Assembly (NCBI RefSeq): GCF_009720365.1 | Contig: NZ_ML769316.1 | Location: 462,228 to 526,227 of the forward strand | Reading direction: 5' to 3' | Length of the DNA stretch: 64,000 nt | From: Catellatospora paridis | Lineage (GTDB): Bacteria; Actinomycetota; Actinomycetes; Mycobacteriales; Micromonosporaceae | Shown here: piece by piece, positions 23,494 to 32,484 of the stretch | Position numbering within the stretch: position 1 is the first letter of the stretch | How the letters are laid out: every line of letters starts with the position of its first letter | Made by a program: the position numbers and the translations under genes | The notes under the pieces: model-generated | What the model was told of the DNA's origin: nothing | Database searches by the model: none | What the model saw: only the letters and a program-made list of their open reading frames with translations

Positions 23494-25425
23494 GTGACGA
23501 GCCGCGAGGAAGAGACCGGGCACGGCCCGGGCGCACGGGACGTGGTGCGGCTCGCCGTCGTCGTGGGCGCGCTGGGTGTGGTCTTCGGCGACATCGGCAC
23601 CAGCCCGATCTACACCATGCAGACCGTGTTCAGCCCCGCCGACCCGCACCCCGTGCCCGTCAGCGTGGACAACGTGTTCGGCGTCGCATCCCTGATCTTC
23701 TGGTCCGTGATGATCATCGTGACGGTCACCTACGTCCTGCTGGCGATGCGCGTCGACAACCAGGGCGAGGGCGGCATCATGGCGCTCATCACGCTGCTGC
23801 GCCGGTGGAGCACGCGCGGCGGCCGAACCGCGGGCGTGCTCGCGGCGCTGGGCATCTTCGGCGCGGCGCTGTTCTTCGGCGACAGCATGATCACCCCGGC
23901 GATCTCGGTGCTGTCGGCGATCGAAGGCCTCAAGATCGTCAACCCCGACCTGGAGGGGGTGATCATCCCGGTCACCGCCGTGATCATCGTGGCACTGTTC
24001 ATGGTGCAACGCAGGGGCACCGCGGCGGTCGGCCGCGTGTTCGGCCCCATCATGATCGCCTGGTTCCTGGTCATCGCGGTGTTCGGAATCGCCGGTATCA
24101 CCCACCACCCCGACATCCTCAAGGCCCTGTCCCCCACGTACGCCCTGGGCTTCCTGGCCGGCCACTTCGGTATCGCGTTCTTCGCCCTGGCCGCGATCGT
24201 GCTGTCGGTCACCGGCGCCGAGGCGCTCTACGCCGACATGGGCCACTTCGGCCGCCGTGCCATCACCCGCGGCTGGCTGGGCCTGGTCCTGCCCGCCTGC
24301 GTACTCAGCTACCTCGGCCAGGGCGCTCTGATCCTCGAGGATCCGGCCAACATCAGCAGCCCGTTCTTCCTGCTCGCGCCCGGCTGGGCACGCCTGCCGC
24401 TGGTCATCCTGGCCACCGCCGCGACCGTCATCGCCTCCCAGGCCGTGATCACCGGCGCGTACTCGGTCGCCTCCCAGGCCGCGGAACTGGGCTACCTGCC
24501 CCGGCTGCGGATCGCGCACACCTCCGAGGCGACCATGGGCCAGATCTACGTCCCGTGGATCAACTGGCTGCTGATGGTCTCCGTGCTCACCCTCGTCTTC
24601 GCGTTCCAGACCTCCGCGGCGCTGGCGTACGCGTTCGGCATGGCCGTCACCGGCACGATCACCATCACGACCCTGCTGTACTTCTACGTCGCCCATCTGA
24701 AGTGGGGCACCCCGCGCTGGCTGCTCGGCATCGGCGCATTCCTGCTGCTCGGCGTCGACCTGCTGTTCGTCGCCGCCAACCTGACCAAACTGGTCCACGG
24801 CGCCTGGCTGCCGCTGCTCATCGGCCTCACCGCCTTCACCATCATGACCACCTGGCAGCGCGGCAGGCAGATCGTCACCGCCGAACGTGAGCGCAGCGAA
24901 GGAACGCTGCCCGAGTTCGTCGAGCAACTGCGCGAGACGGCCGCGACCACTGCGACGGTGCCCGGCACGGCGGTCTTCCTCAACCGCGGCAAGCAGACCG
25001 CGCCGCTGGCCCTGCGCGCCAACCTCGAGCACAACCACGTCCGACACGAGCACGTCGTCATCATGTCGATCGAAACCGACACCGTCCCCCGCGTGCCGGC
25101 CGAGGAACGCATCACCGTCGACGACCTCGGCTACACCGACGACGGCATCACCCACGTCACCGCACGGTTCGGCTACATGGACACCCCCGACGTGCCCGCC
25201 GCACTGCACACCCTGGACCCGGCGGTCACCGAGGGACAGCTGGATCTCGACAACGCGACGTACTTCCTGTCGACGATCGAACTGCGGCGCGGCCCGGCGC
25301 CGACGATGGCGTCGTGGCGCAAGCGGCTGTTCATCGCGACCTCGTACATCACCGCCGACGCGGCCGCGCACTTCGGCCTGCCCCGCGACCGCACCATCAT
25401 CATGGGCTCGCACATCGACGTATAG
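23494..25425 (+). CDS. kup: Low-affinity potassium transporter Kup
   Basis: A 643-residue KUP/HAK/KT-family K+:H+ symporter. The family hallmark VVFGDIGTSPIYTM is in TM1, followed by 11 more predicted TM segments up to about residue 450, including GALFFGDSMITPAISVLSAIEG. A cytoplasmic C-terminal domain of about 190 residues ends at SHIDV. The GTG follows AGGAG at 8-nt spacing. It is a stand-alone gene with a 210-bp upstream gap in which no riboswitch could be recognised, and it ends at a very strong hairpin. Confidence 0.95.
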   Translation: MTSREEETGHGPGARDVVRLAVVVGALGVVFGDIGTSPIYTMQTVFSPADPHPVPVSVDNVFGVASLIFWSVMIIVTVTYVLLAMRVDNQGEGGIMALITLLRRWSTRGGRTAGVLAALGIFGAALFFGDSMITPAISVLSAIEGLKIVNPDLEGVIIPVTAVIIVALFMVQRRGTAAVGRVFGPIMIAWFLVIAVFGIAGITHHPDILKALSPTYALGFLAGHFGIAFFALAAIVLSVTGAEALYADMGHFGRRAITRGWLGLVLPACVLSYLGQGALILEDPANISSPFFLLAPGWARLPLVILATAATVIASQAVITGAYSVASQAAELGYLPRLRIAHTSEATMGQIYVPWINWLLMVSVLTLVFAFQTSAALAYAFGMAVTGTITITTLLYFYVAHLKWGTPRWLLGIGAFLLLGVDLLFVAANLTKLVHGAWLPLLIGLTAFTIMTTWQRGRQIVTAERERSEGTLPEFVEQLRETAATTATVPGTAVFLNRGKQTAPLALRANLEHNHVRHEHVVIMSIETDTVPRVPAEERITVDDLGYTDDGITHVTARFGYMDTPDVPAALHTLDPAVTEGQLDLDNATYFLSTIELRRGPAPTMASWRKRLFIATSYITADAAAHFGLPRDRTIIMGSHIDV

Positions 25426-25447
25426 GACGAGCCATGCCACATACGCG

Positions 25448-25487
25448 ACCGCGGCCGGCCGGGATCGTCTCCCCGGCCGGCCGCGGT
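25448..25487. terminator. Strong bidirectional terminator
   Basis: A perfect 16-bp stem (25448-25463 with 25472-25487, beginning ACCGCGGCCGG) with an 8-nt loop lies between convergent kup and the beta-helix gene. Confidence 0.85.
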
Positions 25488-25501
25488 ATGCGGTGCCCGT
25501 G

Positions 25502-27403
25502 CTACGGGGCCGGGTACTGCGTGACGTACACCGGCCCGCCGATGCGGGTCGTGTCAGCCGGGTCGCCGAGCCCGTTGACCACGTGGTCGATCGTGCCCGC
25601 GCTGAGGTTGACCGTCATGATGTGGTGCAGCTGCACGCCCGGCCGGTTCGGCACCTCGAAGCCGTTCTCGGTGTGGATCGACGGGTTGTTCTGGTTGAAC
25701 ACGTAGACGCCGCCCCCGTACAGGGTGTGCGTGCGTACGTGGTCGCCGACCTTGTAACCCGCGTAGCCTTCGACGTCGCCGTTCATCCAGTCGGCCTGCG
25801 TCGGCGGGTCGTAGGGCAGCTCGTTCTGGTACAGGATCGTGCGGCCGTTCTCGCCGTTCCAGACGGTGTTGTACTTCTGGAAGTGCTCGACGAACAGCCC
25901 GTTGGCGTTGACGTTGTCACCGTTGATCACCGCGCCGTACCGGCCGGTGTTGGTGTTCCACCGCTGCGTGTCGGTGAAGCCCTCCACGCCGTGGTCGCCG
26001 CGCCACACCCAGGTGTGGTCGATGAGCACGTTGTCGCTGTTGACCTGCAGCGCGGTGTCGGTCTTGCCGATGTGCGGGCCGCCGACGCGGAAGTACACGT
26101 CCGACAGCGTGGTCGGGTTGCTCGCCTGCGACCAGCGCAGGAAGTTGTGCTTGCGGCCGACGCGCAGCAGCACCGGGGACTCCTTGAGACCCGCGTCGAT
26201 GGTGACGCCCGCGATGATGACGCCGGGCACGTCGGCGACGTCGAGCGGCACGGAGCCGTTGACGGCGGTCAGCGTCGCCTGGCCCAGACCGAGCACCACG
26301 GTGTCGGGGCGCCACACCTCGATGCTGCGGGCGATGTCGTACACACCCGGGGTGAGCAGCAGGTGCTTGCCGAGCGCCAGCGCCACGTTGATCTTGGTGA
26401 CGGAGTCGCCGGGCTTGGCGACGTAGAAGTCGCTCAGCGGCACGGTGCGGCCCGGGGTCAGGCCGTTCGCCCACGAGACGCCGCTGCTGTCGAACTTCGC
26501 CGACGGCACCCGCACCTGGTACTTGCCCTGCGCGTCCACGAACAGGTACGGCTTCTCCCGGCTGACCGGGGTGGTGGCCAGCGTGGTGTAGGGCGGGTTC
26601 GGGAACGCCTCGTCGGTCGGCGCTCCGACCACACCGGTGAACACCTGGTTCCACACCCCGTTGGACCAGCCGTCGACCTGGCTGTTGCGGGTCAGCCACT
26701 GCTGCTGCGACCCACTGACCACGAACGGCAGCTTCGAGTCGGCGATGAAACCGCCGCTGGCGTACTGCGGACCGGCCGTGCAGTAGTCCATCAGCGACAG
26801 GTTCGCCCCGGTGATGTTGAGCCGGCGCATCGAGACCGCCTGCGACACACCCCAGAAGTTCGCCGAACCGCGGCAGCCGTCCTGCCCAGCGGAGTTGACG
26901 TTGATGGTCAGGTTGGACAGGGTGCGCCAGAAGTTGACCAGAGCGAGGCAGTTGCTGGTGCCGCCGTCGGCCAGGCAGCGGTTGTAGACCTCGACCTTGC
27001 CGTTGATCACGACGTCGGTCGGCGACGCGCCGAGGCCGGCGATCTCGGTGTAGTAACCCACCTTCACCTGGAGGGGCTGCTCCGCGGTGCCGTAGGTGCC
27101 GGGCTTGAACAGGAACGCGTACCGGTTGGGCGCCATCTCGGCGTCGACCTGTGCCGTGTGCACCGCGTCCAGGGTGGCCTGGATCTGGCCGACGGGCATG
27201 CTCGGGTCGAAGACGGTGACGTTCGCGCCGAAGTTCGGCGCGGCGGCCGACGGCGGGGTCGCGGCGGCGGCCGGGCCGCTGGCGCCGGCGACGACGATCG
27301 CCGCGGCGAGCGTCGCCTTCAAGCCGAGCGCCACCTTCCGGCGTACGGCGCCGGTGCCCGGGGACGGTGCCGCTACGGCACTGCCGGGACTCGTGCTCAT
27401 CAT
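25502..27403 (-). CDS. Secreted right-handed beta-helix protein (polysaccharide-active candidate)
   Basis: A 633-residue exported protein. A long basic N-region and hydrophobic core end in GPAAAA, about residue 45. The mature part opens with ANFGANVTVFDPSMP, then repeated Asn/Val/Ile-rich turns such as VVINGKVEVYN, LSNLTINVNSAG, VIIAGVTIDAG and NVLIDHTWVWRGDHG, which predict one or two pectin-lyase-type beta-helices as in GH55 glucanases. Close homologues in actinomycetes are often loosely annotated as adenylyl cyclase, which nothing here supports. The ATG follows AGAGGA. Two LacI-type operators lie upstream, so it is probably induced by a plant or fungal oligosaccharide. Family membership (GH55 versus lyase) is open. 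Confidence 0.78.
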   Translation of the reverse strand: MMSTSPGSAVAAPSPGTGAVRRKVALGLKATLAAAIVVAGASGPAAAATPPSAAAPNFGANVTVFDPSMPVGQIQATLDAVHTAQVDAEMAPNRYAFLFKPGTYGTAEQPLQVKVGYYTEIAGLGASPTDVVINGKVEVYNRCLADGGTSNCLALVNFWRTLSNLTINVNSAGQDGCRGSANFWGVSQAVSMRRLNITGANLSLMDYCTAGPQYASGGFIADSKLPFVVSGSQQQWLTRNSQVDGWSNGVWNQVFTGVVGAPTDEAFPNPPYTTLATTPVSREKPYLFVDAQGKYQVRVPSAKFDSSGVSWANGLTPGRTVPLSDFYVAKPGDSVTKINVALALGKHLLLTPGVYDIARSIEVWRPDTVVLGLGQATLTAVNGSVPLDVADVPGVIIAGVTIDAGLKESPVLLRVGRKHNFLRWSQASNPTTLSDVYFRVGGPHIGKTDTALQVNSDNVLIDHTWVWRGDHGVEGFTDTQRWNTNTGRYGAVINGDNVNANGLFVEHFQKYNTVWNGENGRTILYQNELPYDPPTQADWMNGDVEGYAGYKVGDHVRTHTLYGGGVYVFNQNNPSIHTENGFEVPNRPGVQLHHIMTVNLSAGTIDHVVNGLGDPADTTRIGGPVYVTQYPAP

Positions 27404-27441
27404 GGGGTGCAGGTCCTCTCTGCTGGACGGCTCGGCACGAT

Positions 27442-27453
27442 GACAGCGCTCTC
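27442..27453. promoter_or_regulatory. LacI/CebR-like operator, proximal
   Basis: GACAGCGCTCTC, a 10-of-12 palindrome with the AGCGCT core of actinobacterial LacI-family repressors such as CebR, 39 bp before the beta-helix start. Confidence 0.6.
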
Positions 27454-27494
27454 GCCCATGCGAGTGAGGCGTGACATGGAAATTCGATGTCGGA

Positions 27495-27506
27495 GAGAGC
27501 GCTCTC
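27495..27506. promoter_or_regulatory. LacI/CebR-like operator, distal
   Basis: GAGAGCGCTCTC is a perfect 12-bp palindrome around AGCGCT. Its centre is 53 bp, about five helical turns, from that of the proximal site, on the same face for looping or cooperative repression. Confidence 0.7.
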
Positions 27507-27686
27507 CCGTGCCAATCCTCTGGAGCGTAGCGGAGCGGACTCATTCTGGAAATCTCCGTTGTGGACGCTGATGCATCGATCCCGGTTTGCCGGAACAGCT
27601 GCCTTCCTCGCATCTCGCCCCGCTTGGCACCGACCGTCCACCCCGCCGACGGGGCCGATGACGGCCTCGTCTGCTGCGGCCGGAGA

Positions 27687-28748
27687 TCAGGCGAGCTGCG
27701 GCACCCGAGACTCCTGGCGCGGCGCGACCGCCAGGTGGGCGGACAGCGCGTCGAGGAAGTCGGGCGCGTCGAAGATCTCCCCGGCGGAGGCGACACCGCT
27801 CGTCCGCGTCCGGCCCTCGAGAATGCGGCGGACTGCTTCGACCGCCAGCGGCGCGCTGATCGCGTAGATGTCCTGACCGACGGCGACGACGCGGCGCCGC
27901 ATGTCGCCGGAGCGCACGACGACGTCCACGGTGAACGTCTGCGCGGACCGGCCCAGCTCGTCGACCGCGGCCGGTGCGGGTGTGTCCGCGGCGGCCAGGT
28001 CCTGCGCCGCGGCGGTGGTCATGTACGTGCGCACCTCGGGAATGGACAGATGGCTGGGCACGGTGACGACGTCGGCCATCGTGAACTCGCCGAAGACGGG
28101 CCGCGGGCCCATCGGTGAGGGGAAGTCCCACTCCAGGGTCGGCAGGTCGCCCTCGGCCGCGTAGTACTCCAGGCGTCCGCCGGTGTAGCGGACACGCCGG
28201 CCGTCGCGCCGCTCCCGGGAGACGGTGCCGGAGACACGGGTCCCGGCCGTGGGGTGCCAGCTGTTCAGCCCGTACGCGACGTGCGCCTCGTCGGCCGTCG
28301 TCCAGTCGCCCATCGCCGTCGTGACCAGCAGGTCGCCGAGTCCGCCGAAGAACGCCATCGCCGGGACGACCGCCACGCCCGCCGCCTTGGCCCGCTCGGC
28401 GAAGTGGGTGAACGTGTCGAGGTTGGCCTCGATCTCGGCCGCCACGTCCACGTACGGGATCCCGCTGCGCAGAGCGGCCTCGATCACCGGTGCCGCGGTC
28501 GAGGCGAACGGGCCGGCGCAGTTGACGACCGCGGCCACGCCCTGCAACGCCCGGTCGAGCGAAGCCGGGTCGTCGGCCGACGCCACCCGGTGTGCGAGCC
28601 CCGGATGCGCCCGCGCCATCGCCTGCAGCCTGCCCGCGTCACGGCCGAGCAGCACCGGGACGAAGCCCTGTGCGCGCAGCTCCGCCACCACGAACCGGCC
28701 CGTGTGCCCGTACGCGCCGAACACCGCCACGGTCTGCTTCGTACTCAT
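27687..28748 (-). CDS. Saccharopine dehydrogenase-like NAD(P)-binding oxidoreductase
   Basis: A 353-residue protein with an N-terminal Rossmann fold: VAVFGAYGHTGRFVVAEL (6-23), LLGRDAGRLQAM and VVNCAGPFASTAAPV. It belongs to the saccharopine dehydrogenase/trans-acting enoyl reductase superfamily, whose bacterial members reduce diverse polyketide or lipid intermediates. ATG 28748 was preferred to ATG 28754 because AAGGGG lies at 7-nt spacing. It diverges from an AraC/GlxA regulator across 95 bp, the classic pairing of an enzyme with its regulator. Substrate unknown. Confidence 0.83.
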   Translation of the reverse strand: MSTKQTVAVFGAYGHTGRFVVAELRAQGFVPVLLGRDAGRLQAMARAHPGLAHRVASADDPASLDRALQGVAAVVNCAGPFASTAAPVIEAALRSGIPYVDVAAEIEANLDTFTHFAERAKAAGVAVVPAMAFFGGLGDLLVTTAMGDWTTADEAHVAYGLNSWHPTAGTRVSGTVSRERRDGRRVRYTGGRLEYYAAEGDLPTLEWDFPSPMGPRPVFGEFTMADVVTVPSHLSIPEVRTYMTTAAAQDLAAADTPAPAAVDELGRSAQTFTVDVVVRSGDMRRRVVAVGQDIYAISAPLAVEAVRRILEGRTRTSGVASAGEIFDAPDFLDALSAHLAVAPRQESRVPQLA

Positions 28749-28830
28749 CTGCATTGCCCCTTAAAGATCGACTAGAGCCATCCTCCCGGCAGCGCCCCGT
28801 CCCGACGAGTGTCTGGAACGCCAAGCCCCA

Positions 28831-28836
28831 TACACT
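28831..28836 (+). promoter_or_regulatory. -10 element of a likely leaderless promoter
   Basis: TACACT ends 7 nt before the ATG at 28844 with no ribosome site, the same spacing as at 15616-15629. Confidence 0.55.
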
Positions 28837-28843
28837 TTCGGAC

Positions 28844-29800
28844 ATGGCCACCATCGCGCTCGCCGCCACCGACGGGATGCTGCACTTCGAACTCGCCATG
28901 GCCTGCGAGATCTTCGTCCGCGACCCCTCCGGCCTGGCCGACCCGTGGTACGACCTCGTCGTCTGCGGCCCCGGCCCGGTCGGGATGGGCAGATTCCGCA
29001 TGGAACCCGACGAGGGCCTGGACCGGCTCGCCCGCGCCGACACCGTGATCATTCCCGCCATCGCGGACATCGACGTGGACCTGCCGCCTGACCTGGTCGA
29101 CGCCGTCCGTGCGGCCCACGACGCAGGCGCGCGGATGGTCTCGCTGTGCACGGGTGCGTTCGTGCTGGCCGCCGCCGGGGTGTTGGACGGGCTGCGGGCG
29201 ACCACGCACTGGGCCCACACCGACGAACTGGCCGCCCGCTATCCCCGGGTGACGGTGGACCCCGACGTGCTCTACGTCGACAACGGCAACGTGCTCGCCT
29301 CCGCCGGCAAGGCCGCCGCGATCGACCTGTGCCTGCACCTCATCCGCCGCGACCACGGCTCGACGGTCGCCAACGCCGTCGCCCGCCGACTGGTCGTGCC
29401 GCCGCATCGCGCCGGCGGCCAGGCCCAGTTCGTCACCACCCCCGTGCCCGCCCGGGACGACCATCCCCTGGCCGACCTGCTCCCCTGGGCGCTGCAACGC
29501 CTGGACCGCCCGCTGACCGTGGAGGATCTGGCCCGCCAGACGAACATGAGCTCGCGCAACCTGGCCCGCCACTTCAAGTCGGCGACGGGCACCACTCCGC
29601 TGCAGTGGCTGTCCACGCAGCGCATCCGCCGCGCCCAGGAGCTGCTGGAGAACACCGACAGCAGTATCGACGCCATCGCGGAGGCGGCCGGCATGGGCAC
29701 CGCCACCACGCTGCGCCGGCACTTCCACCGCACCGTCGGGGTGCCTCCGGACGCCTACCGCCGCACCTTCCGCACCGCCTCGCCTCCGCCAGAGTCGTGA
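28844..29800 (+). CDS. GlxA-type AraC-family transcriptional regulator
   Basis: A 318-residue regulator. The N-terminal DJ-1/PfpI-like domain (about 1-185) shows VSLCTGAFVLAAAGVLDG with the nucleophile-elbow cysteine and TTHWAHTDELAARYP; it senses ligand rather than acting as an amidotransferase. The C-terminal AraC double helix-turn-helix (about 215-310) shows LARQTNMSSRNLARHFKSATG, TPLQWL and GMGTATTLRRHFHRTVGVPP. It probably controls the divergent oxidoreductase at 27687-28748. The effector is unknown. Confidence 0.9.
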   Translation: MATIALAATDGMLHFELAMACEIFVRDPSGLADPWYDLVVCGPGPVGMGRFRMEPDEGLDRLARADTVIIPAIADIDVDLPPDLVDAVRAAHDAGARMVSLCTGAFVLAAAGVLDGLRATTHWAHTDELAARYPRVTVDPDVLYVDNGNVLASAGKAAAIDLCLHLIRRDHGSTVANAVARRLVVPPHRAGGQAQFVTTPVPARDDHPLADLLPWALQRLDRPLTVEDLARQTNMSSRNLARHFKSATGTTPLQWLSTQRIRRAQELLENTDSSIDAIAEAAGMGTATTLRRHFHRTVGVPPDAYRRTFRTASPPPES

Positions 29801-29830
29801 ACACCGTCCGGTCGGCAGCCTGACGGTCGC

Positions 29831-29855
29831 GGTCAGCGGAGGTGACCGGCTGACC
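29831..29855 (+). terminator. Weak hairpin after the GlxA-type gene
   Basis: GGTCAGC pairs with GCTGACC across an 11-nt loop, 31 bp past the stop. Confidence 0.3.
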
Positions 29856-29956
29856 CGATCCCGGCGTGCCGCGGAAATCGTGGTGCCCGCCCGTCCGACG
29901 CGATGGCAGACTGCCCAGGTGGACGACATGGCACAGGCGACAACCGGACCTGCGGT

Positions 29957-30772
29957 ATGACCGGTCGATCGACGACTCCGGAAGCGGCGCGTCCGCACCG
30001 CCGGATGTCGTTCAACGCGGCCGCGAGCACCTATCAGCGCGGCCGGCCGCCGTATCCGGACGCGGTGTTCGAACTGCTGGCTCGCCGCTGCGGCCTGCGG
30101 CCGGCCGCGCGGGTTCTCGAGATCGGCGCGGGCAACGGGCTGGCGACCGGGCCGCTGCTGGCCGCCGGGGCGCACGTGGTCGCGGTCGAACCCGGCGCGA
30201 ACCTCGCCGCGATCCTTACCGACACCCATGCGTGCGACCGGCTCGAGGTGACCGTCGCCGACTTCGAGACCGCGACCCTCACCGGCGGCTTCGACCTGGC
30301 GGTGGCGGCGACGGCGCTGCACTGGCTCGACCCCGCCACCTCGACGGAGAAGATCGGCGGCCTGGTCCGGCCGGGCGGGTGGCTGGCCGCCTGGTGGACC
30401 GAGTTCGGCGACGTCGACCGGCCGACACCGTTCCGCGACCGGCTCGACGAGGTGTATCGCGACCTGCTGCCCGCCGAACCCGGCTACCGGCAGAGCCGCT
30501 CGCACGTGCTCGACACGGACCGGTGGCGCCGGCAGCTGACCGCCGGGGGCTGGTTCGACGACGTCGCGGTCGAGACCATCGCGTGGCAGCAGGCGTTGAC
30601 CGAGCAGTCCGCCCGCGACCTGTGGTCGACGTTCCCGAACATCGCCGAACTCGCCCCGCCTGATCGCGAGCAGTTCCTGACCAGACTCGCCGCGCTCGTG
30701 GCCGAGCAGGGCGGGCAGGTCGAGGACCCGCGGCTGACCGTCGTCTACACCGCCGCCCGCACCGCCAGGTGA
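29957..30772 (+). CDS. Class I SAM-dependent methyltransferase
   Basis: A 271-residue cytoplasmic methyltransferase of the Methyltransf_11 type. FNAAASTYQRGRPPYPDAVFELL precedes motif I VLEIGAGNGLATGPLL; acidic AVEPGANL, ADFETATL and the post-motif AATALHWLDP follow, as in trans-aconitate-type and related small-molecule methyltransferases. ATG 29957 is assumed; ATG 30005 (MSFN) is the shortest start that keeps the domain. There is no clear ribosome site. Acceptor unknown. Confidence 0.85.
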   Translation: MTGRSTTPEAARPHRRMSFNAAASTYQRGRPPYPDAVFELLARRCGLRPAARVLEIGAGNGLATGPLLAAGAHVVAVEPGANLAAILTDTHACDRLEVTVADFETATLTGGFDLAVAATALHWLDPATSTEKIGGLVRPGGWLAAWWTEFGDVDRPTPFRDRLDEVYRDLLPAEPGYRQSRSHVLDTDRWRRQLTAGGWFDDVAVETIAWQQALTEQSARDLWSTFPNIAELAPPDREQFLTRLAALVAEQGGQVEDPRLTVVYTAARTAR

Positions 30773-30801
30773 CCGGTCCGGTCCGGCGTGCGCCTGCCGG
30801 G

Positions 30802-30987
30802 TCAGTCGCCGGCGATGCGGCGGTCCCGGCGGAATCGCCGCCAGGACGCCAGGTAGGTGGCCGTCGATGCGGCGACCAGTCCGATTGTCACGGTGAGCAC
30901 GACCATGTCCACGTTCACCAGGTGGCGCATTGCCACGACCGTCCCGGCCATCGCAGCGCTGGTGCCGATACCTTTGAGAGAGTTCAC
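30802..30987 (-). CDS. Small membrane protein, probably paired with the GT2 gene
   Basis: A 61-residue protein with one or two hydrophobic stretches (about residues 9-45, MVVLTVTIGLVAASTATYLA) and a basic tail (RRFRRDRRIAGD). GTG 30987 has AGGAAAG just upstream and begins 13 bp after the stop of the membrane glycosyltransferase, on the same strand. No family was recognised. It may be an accessory subunit of the glycosyltransferase. Confidence 0.6.
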   Translation of the reverse strand: MNSLKGIGTSAAMAGTVVAMRHLVNVDMVVLTVTIGLVAASTATYLASWRRFRRDRRIAGD

Positions 30988-31000
30988 TTGCTTTCCTGAC

Positions 31001-32182
31001 TCAGTGCCACGACGTCACGCGGGTGAAATAGGACTTCAGAATGGCCGACACGAGCCAATAGGTGCGGACCACCGTGTAGACCAGTTCCGGAATGAGCGTG
31101 GCCTCGACCGCCATCGCCTTCCAGCCCAGATTGCGCACCCGGAGCGCGGGGTAGACGATCCAGAAGGCGAACAGCAGCCAGAAGATCGACGACTGCGAGA
31201 ACCCGTTCCGGGCCGCGATGGCCAGCTGGGTCGATCCGAAGCCGAGGATGTACGCGGCACCCAGCAGCCCGAGGATCAGGGTGGTTATCGAGTGCCAGGT
31301 GAACCTGGTCCAGCCCCGGCTGCGCAGGGTGTCGACTGTGCCGCGGACCCAGCGTTGCCGCTGCTGCAGCAGCTCACGCAGGGTGGGCATCAGGTCGGTG
31401 TACGCGATGCACAGCTGGTTGGAGGTCACCTTCCAGCCGCACTCCTTGAGGGTGAGGGTGGTCTCGTAGTCCTCGACGAGGTTGCGGTGGTCCTCCCAGA
31501 ACACCGCGCCGCGCCAGTCGAGCACCGACTGCAGGGCCGCGCCGCGGTAGAACGAACCGGCTCCGGACATGGTGTGCACGTCGCTGCGGTAGCGGGCGTT
31601 GGCGGCCCGGCCGTACTCGATGATCTGCATGCCGAGCAGGTAGCGCTGCCACGGGGTGCGCCACAGGCCGGTGCGGCCCAGGCAGGCGGCGCTGACGCCG
31701 CCGACCTCGGGATCGGCGGCGACCACGTTGCGGGCCCGTTCTATGAACTTCGGGTGCAGTTCGGTGTCGGCGTCCATGACCAGCACGTGCCGGACCGCGT
31801 CGGTCAGCCGTCCCCCGGCCCTGCGCCGCAACCAGGCGATGCCGTAGTTGAGCGCACCCGCCTTCTTGTGCACGTTGTTCGGCATGAGCAGCACGTCGGT
31901 GGCCGGGGTGCGCGGGTCGGCCGCGAACTGCCGTGCGTAGTCCTCGGTGCGGTCGGTCGAGTTGTTGACCACCACGATGATGCGATCGGGGCGCCGGGTC
32001 TGCCCGGCCAGGGAGACCAGAGACGTCAGGATCCCCGCCTCCTCGTTGCGCGCGGGCACGATGACGACGGTGTCGAACATCATGGCGCGCCTGGGCTCCG
32101 CGGTCCGGTGATCTCTGCGGTGCCGGCCGCGCAGCATCCGGGACACGTCGTGACCGGCTGCGCGCATGGTGGTGTGTTGCAT
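31001..32182 (-). CDS. Membrane family 2 glycosyltransferase (processive type)
   Basis: A 393-residue inverting GT2. The GT-A domain shows VVIVPARNEEAGI (39-51), VVVNNSTDRTED, KKAGALNYGI, DAD (137-139), SGAGSFYR (206-213), the ED catalytic pair in VEDYE and the QRQRW motif (274-278), the Q-x-x-R-W signature of cellulose, chitin, hyaluronan and PgaC-type synthases. Three C-terminal TM segments follow (about 298-322, 332-348, 360-386). An Arg-rich non-conserved N-terminal 33 residues precede the domain; ATG 32182 is supported by GAGGAA, but ATG 32083 (MMF) is possible. The likely role is extrusion of a beta-linked polymer; the sugar is unknown. Confidence 0.87.
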   Translation of the reverse strand: MQHTTMRAAGHDVSRMLRGRHRRDHRTAEPRRAMMFDTVVIVPARNEEAGILTSLVSLAGQTRRPDRIIVVVNNSTDRTEDYARQFAADPRTPATDVLLMPNNVHKKAGALNYGIAWLRRRAGGRLTDAVRHVLVMDADTELHPKFIERARNVVAADPEVGGVSAACLGRTGLWRTPWQRYLLGMQIIEYGRAANARYRSDVHTMSGAGSFYRGAALQSVLDWRGAVFWEDHRNLVEDYETTLTLKECGWKVTSNQLCIAYTDLMPTLRELLQQRQRWVRGTVDTLRSRGWTRFTWHSITTLILGLLGAAYILGFGSTQLAIAARNGFSQSSIFWLLFAFWIVYPALRVRNLGWKAMAVEATLIPELVYTVVRTYWLVSAILKSYFTRVTSWH

Positions 32183-32484
32183 TGCTTCCTCGTGTTTCCC
32201 CGTGAACGACGTCCAGCGAGGTCGGTCACCGTCTGGAGCACGGGAAGGTTAGCGGATATCGCGATTCGGCAAGCGCTGGTCGGGAGCCGCGGAGCTGCGC
32301 CGTTTGCGGCTCAGTAGAATGTTTTGCCCGAATAATTCCGGCATTTTGCCCGCGTATCGACGAACAGAGTGATCCAGAACACGGCCACGTGCCATGTTTT
32401 CCCAGCTCAGGGCCACTTTCCGTCGCCTGTACGATGGCGCCACAACGTTTCAGCAGCCCCATGGGCATGTCGCAAGGAGTGCCC
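32183..32484. other. 302-bp divergent intergenic region with direct repeats
   Basis: This gap separates the GT2 from the CBM3-GH16 gene. It is AT-richer than its surroundings from 32310 to 32460. TTTTGCCCG occurs twice, at 32322-32330 and 32344-32352, 22 bp apart, i.e. on one face of the helix. A clear ribosome site AAGGAG (32474-32479) serves the plus-strand gene and GAGGAA the minus-strand gene. No gene is seen inside. Confidence 0.5.

Noticed and set aside
23314-25440. 708-codon open frame antisense to kup
   Set aside because: High-GC codon bias leaves long antisense frames open. The product is low-complexity Gly/Asp/Arg/Gln with no domain, while kup on the other strand is unmistakable.
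25502-27403. Adenylyl cyclase function for the beta-helix protein
   Set aside because: No class I-III cyclase motifs; signal peptide and beta-helix turns point to an extracellular polysaccharide-related protein.
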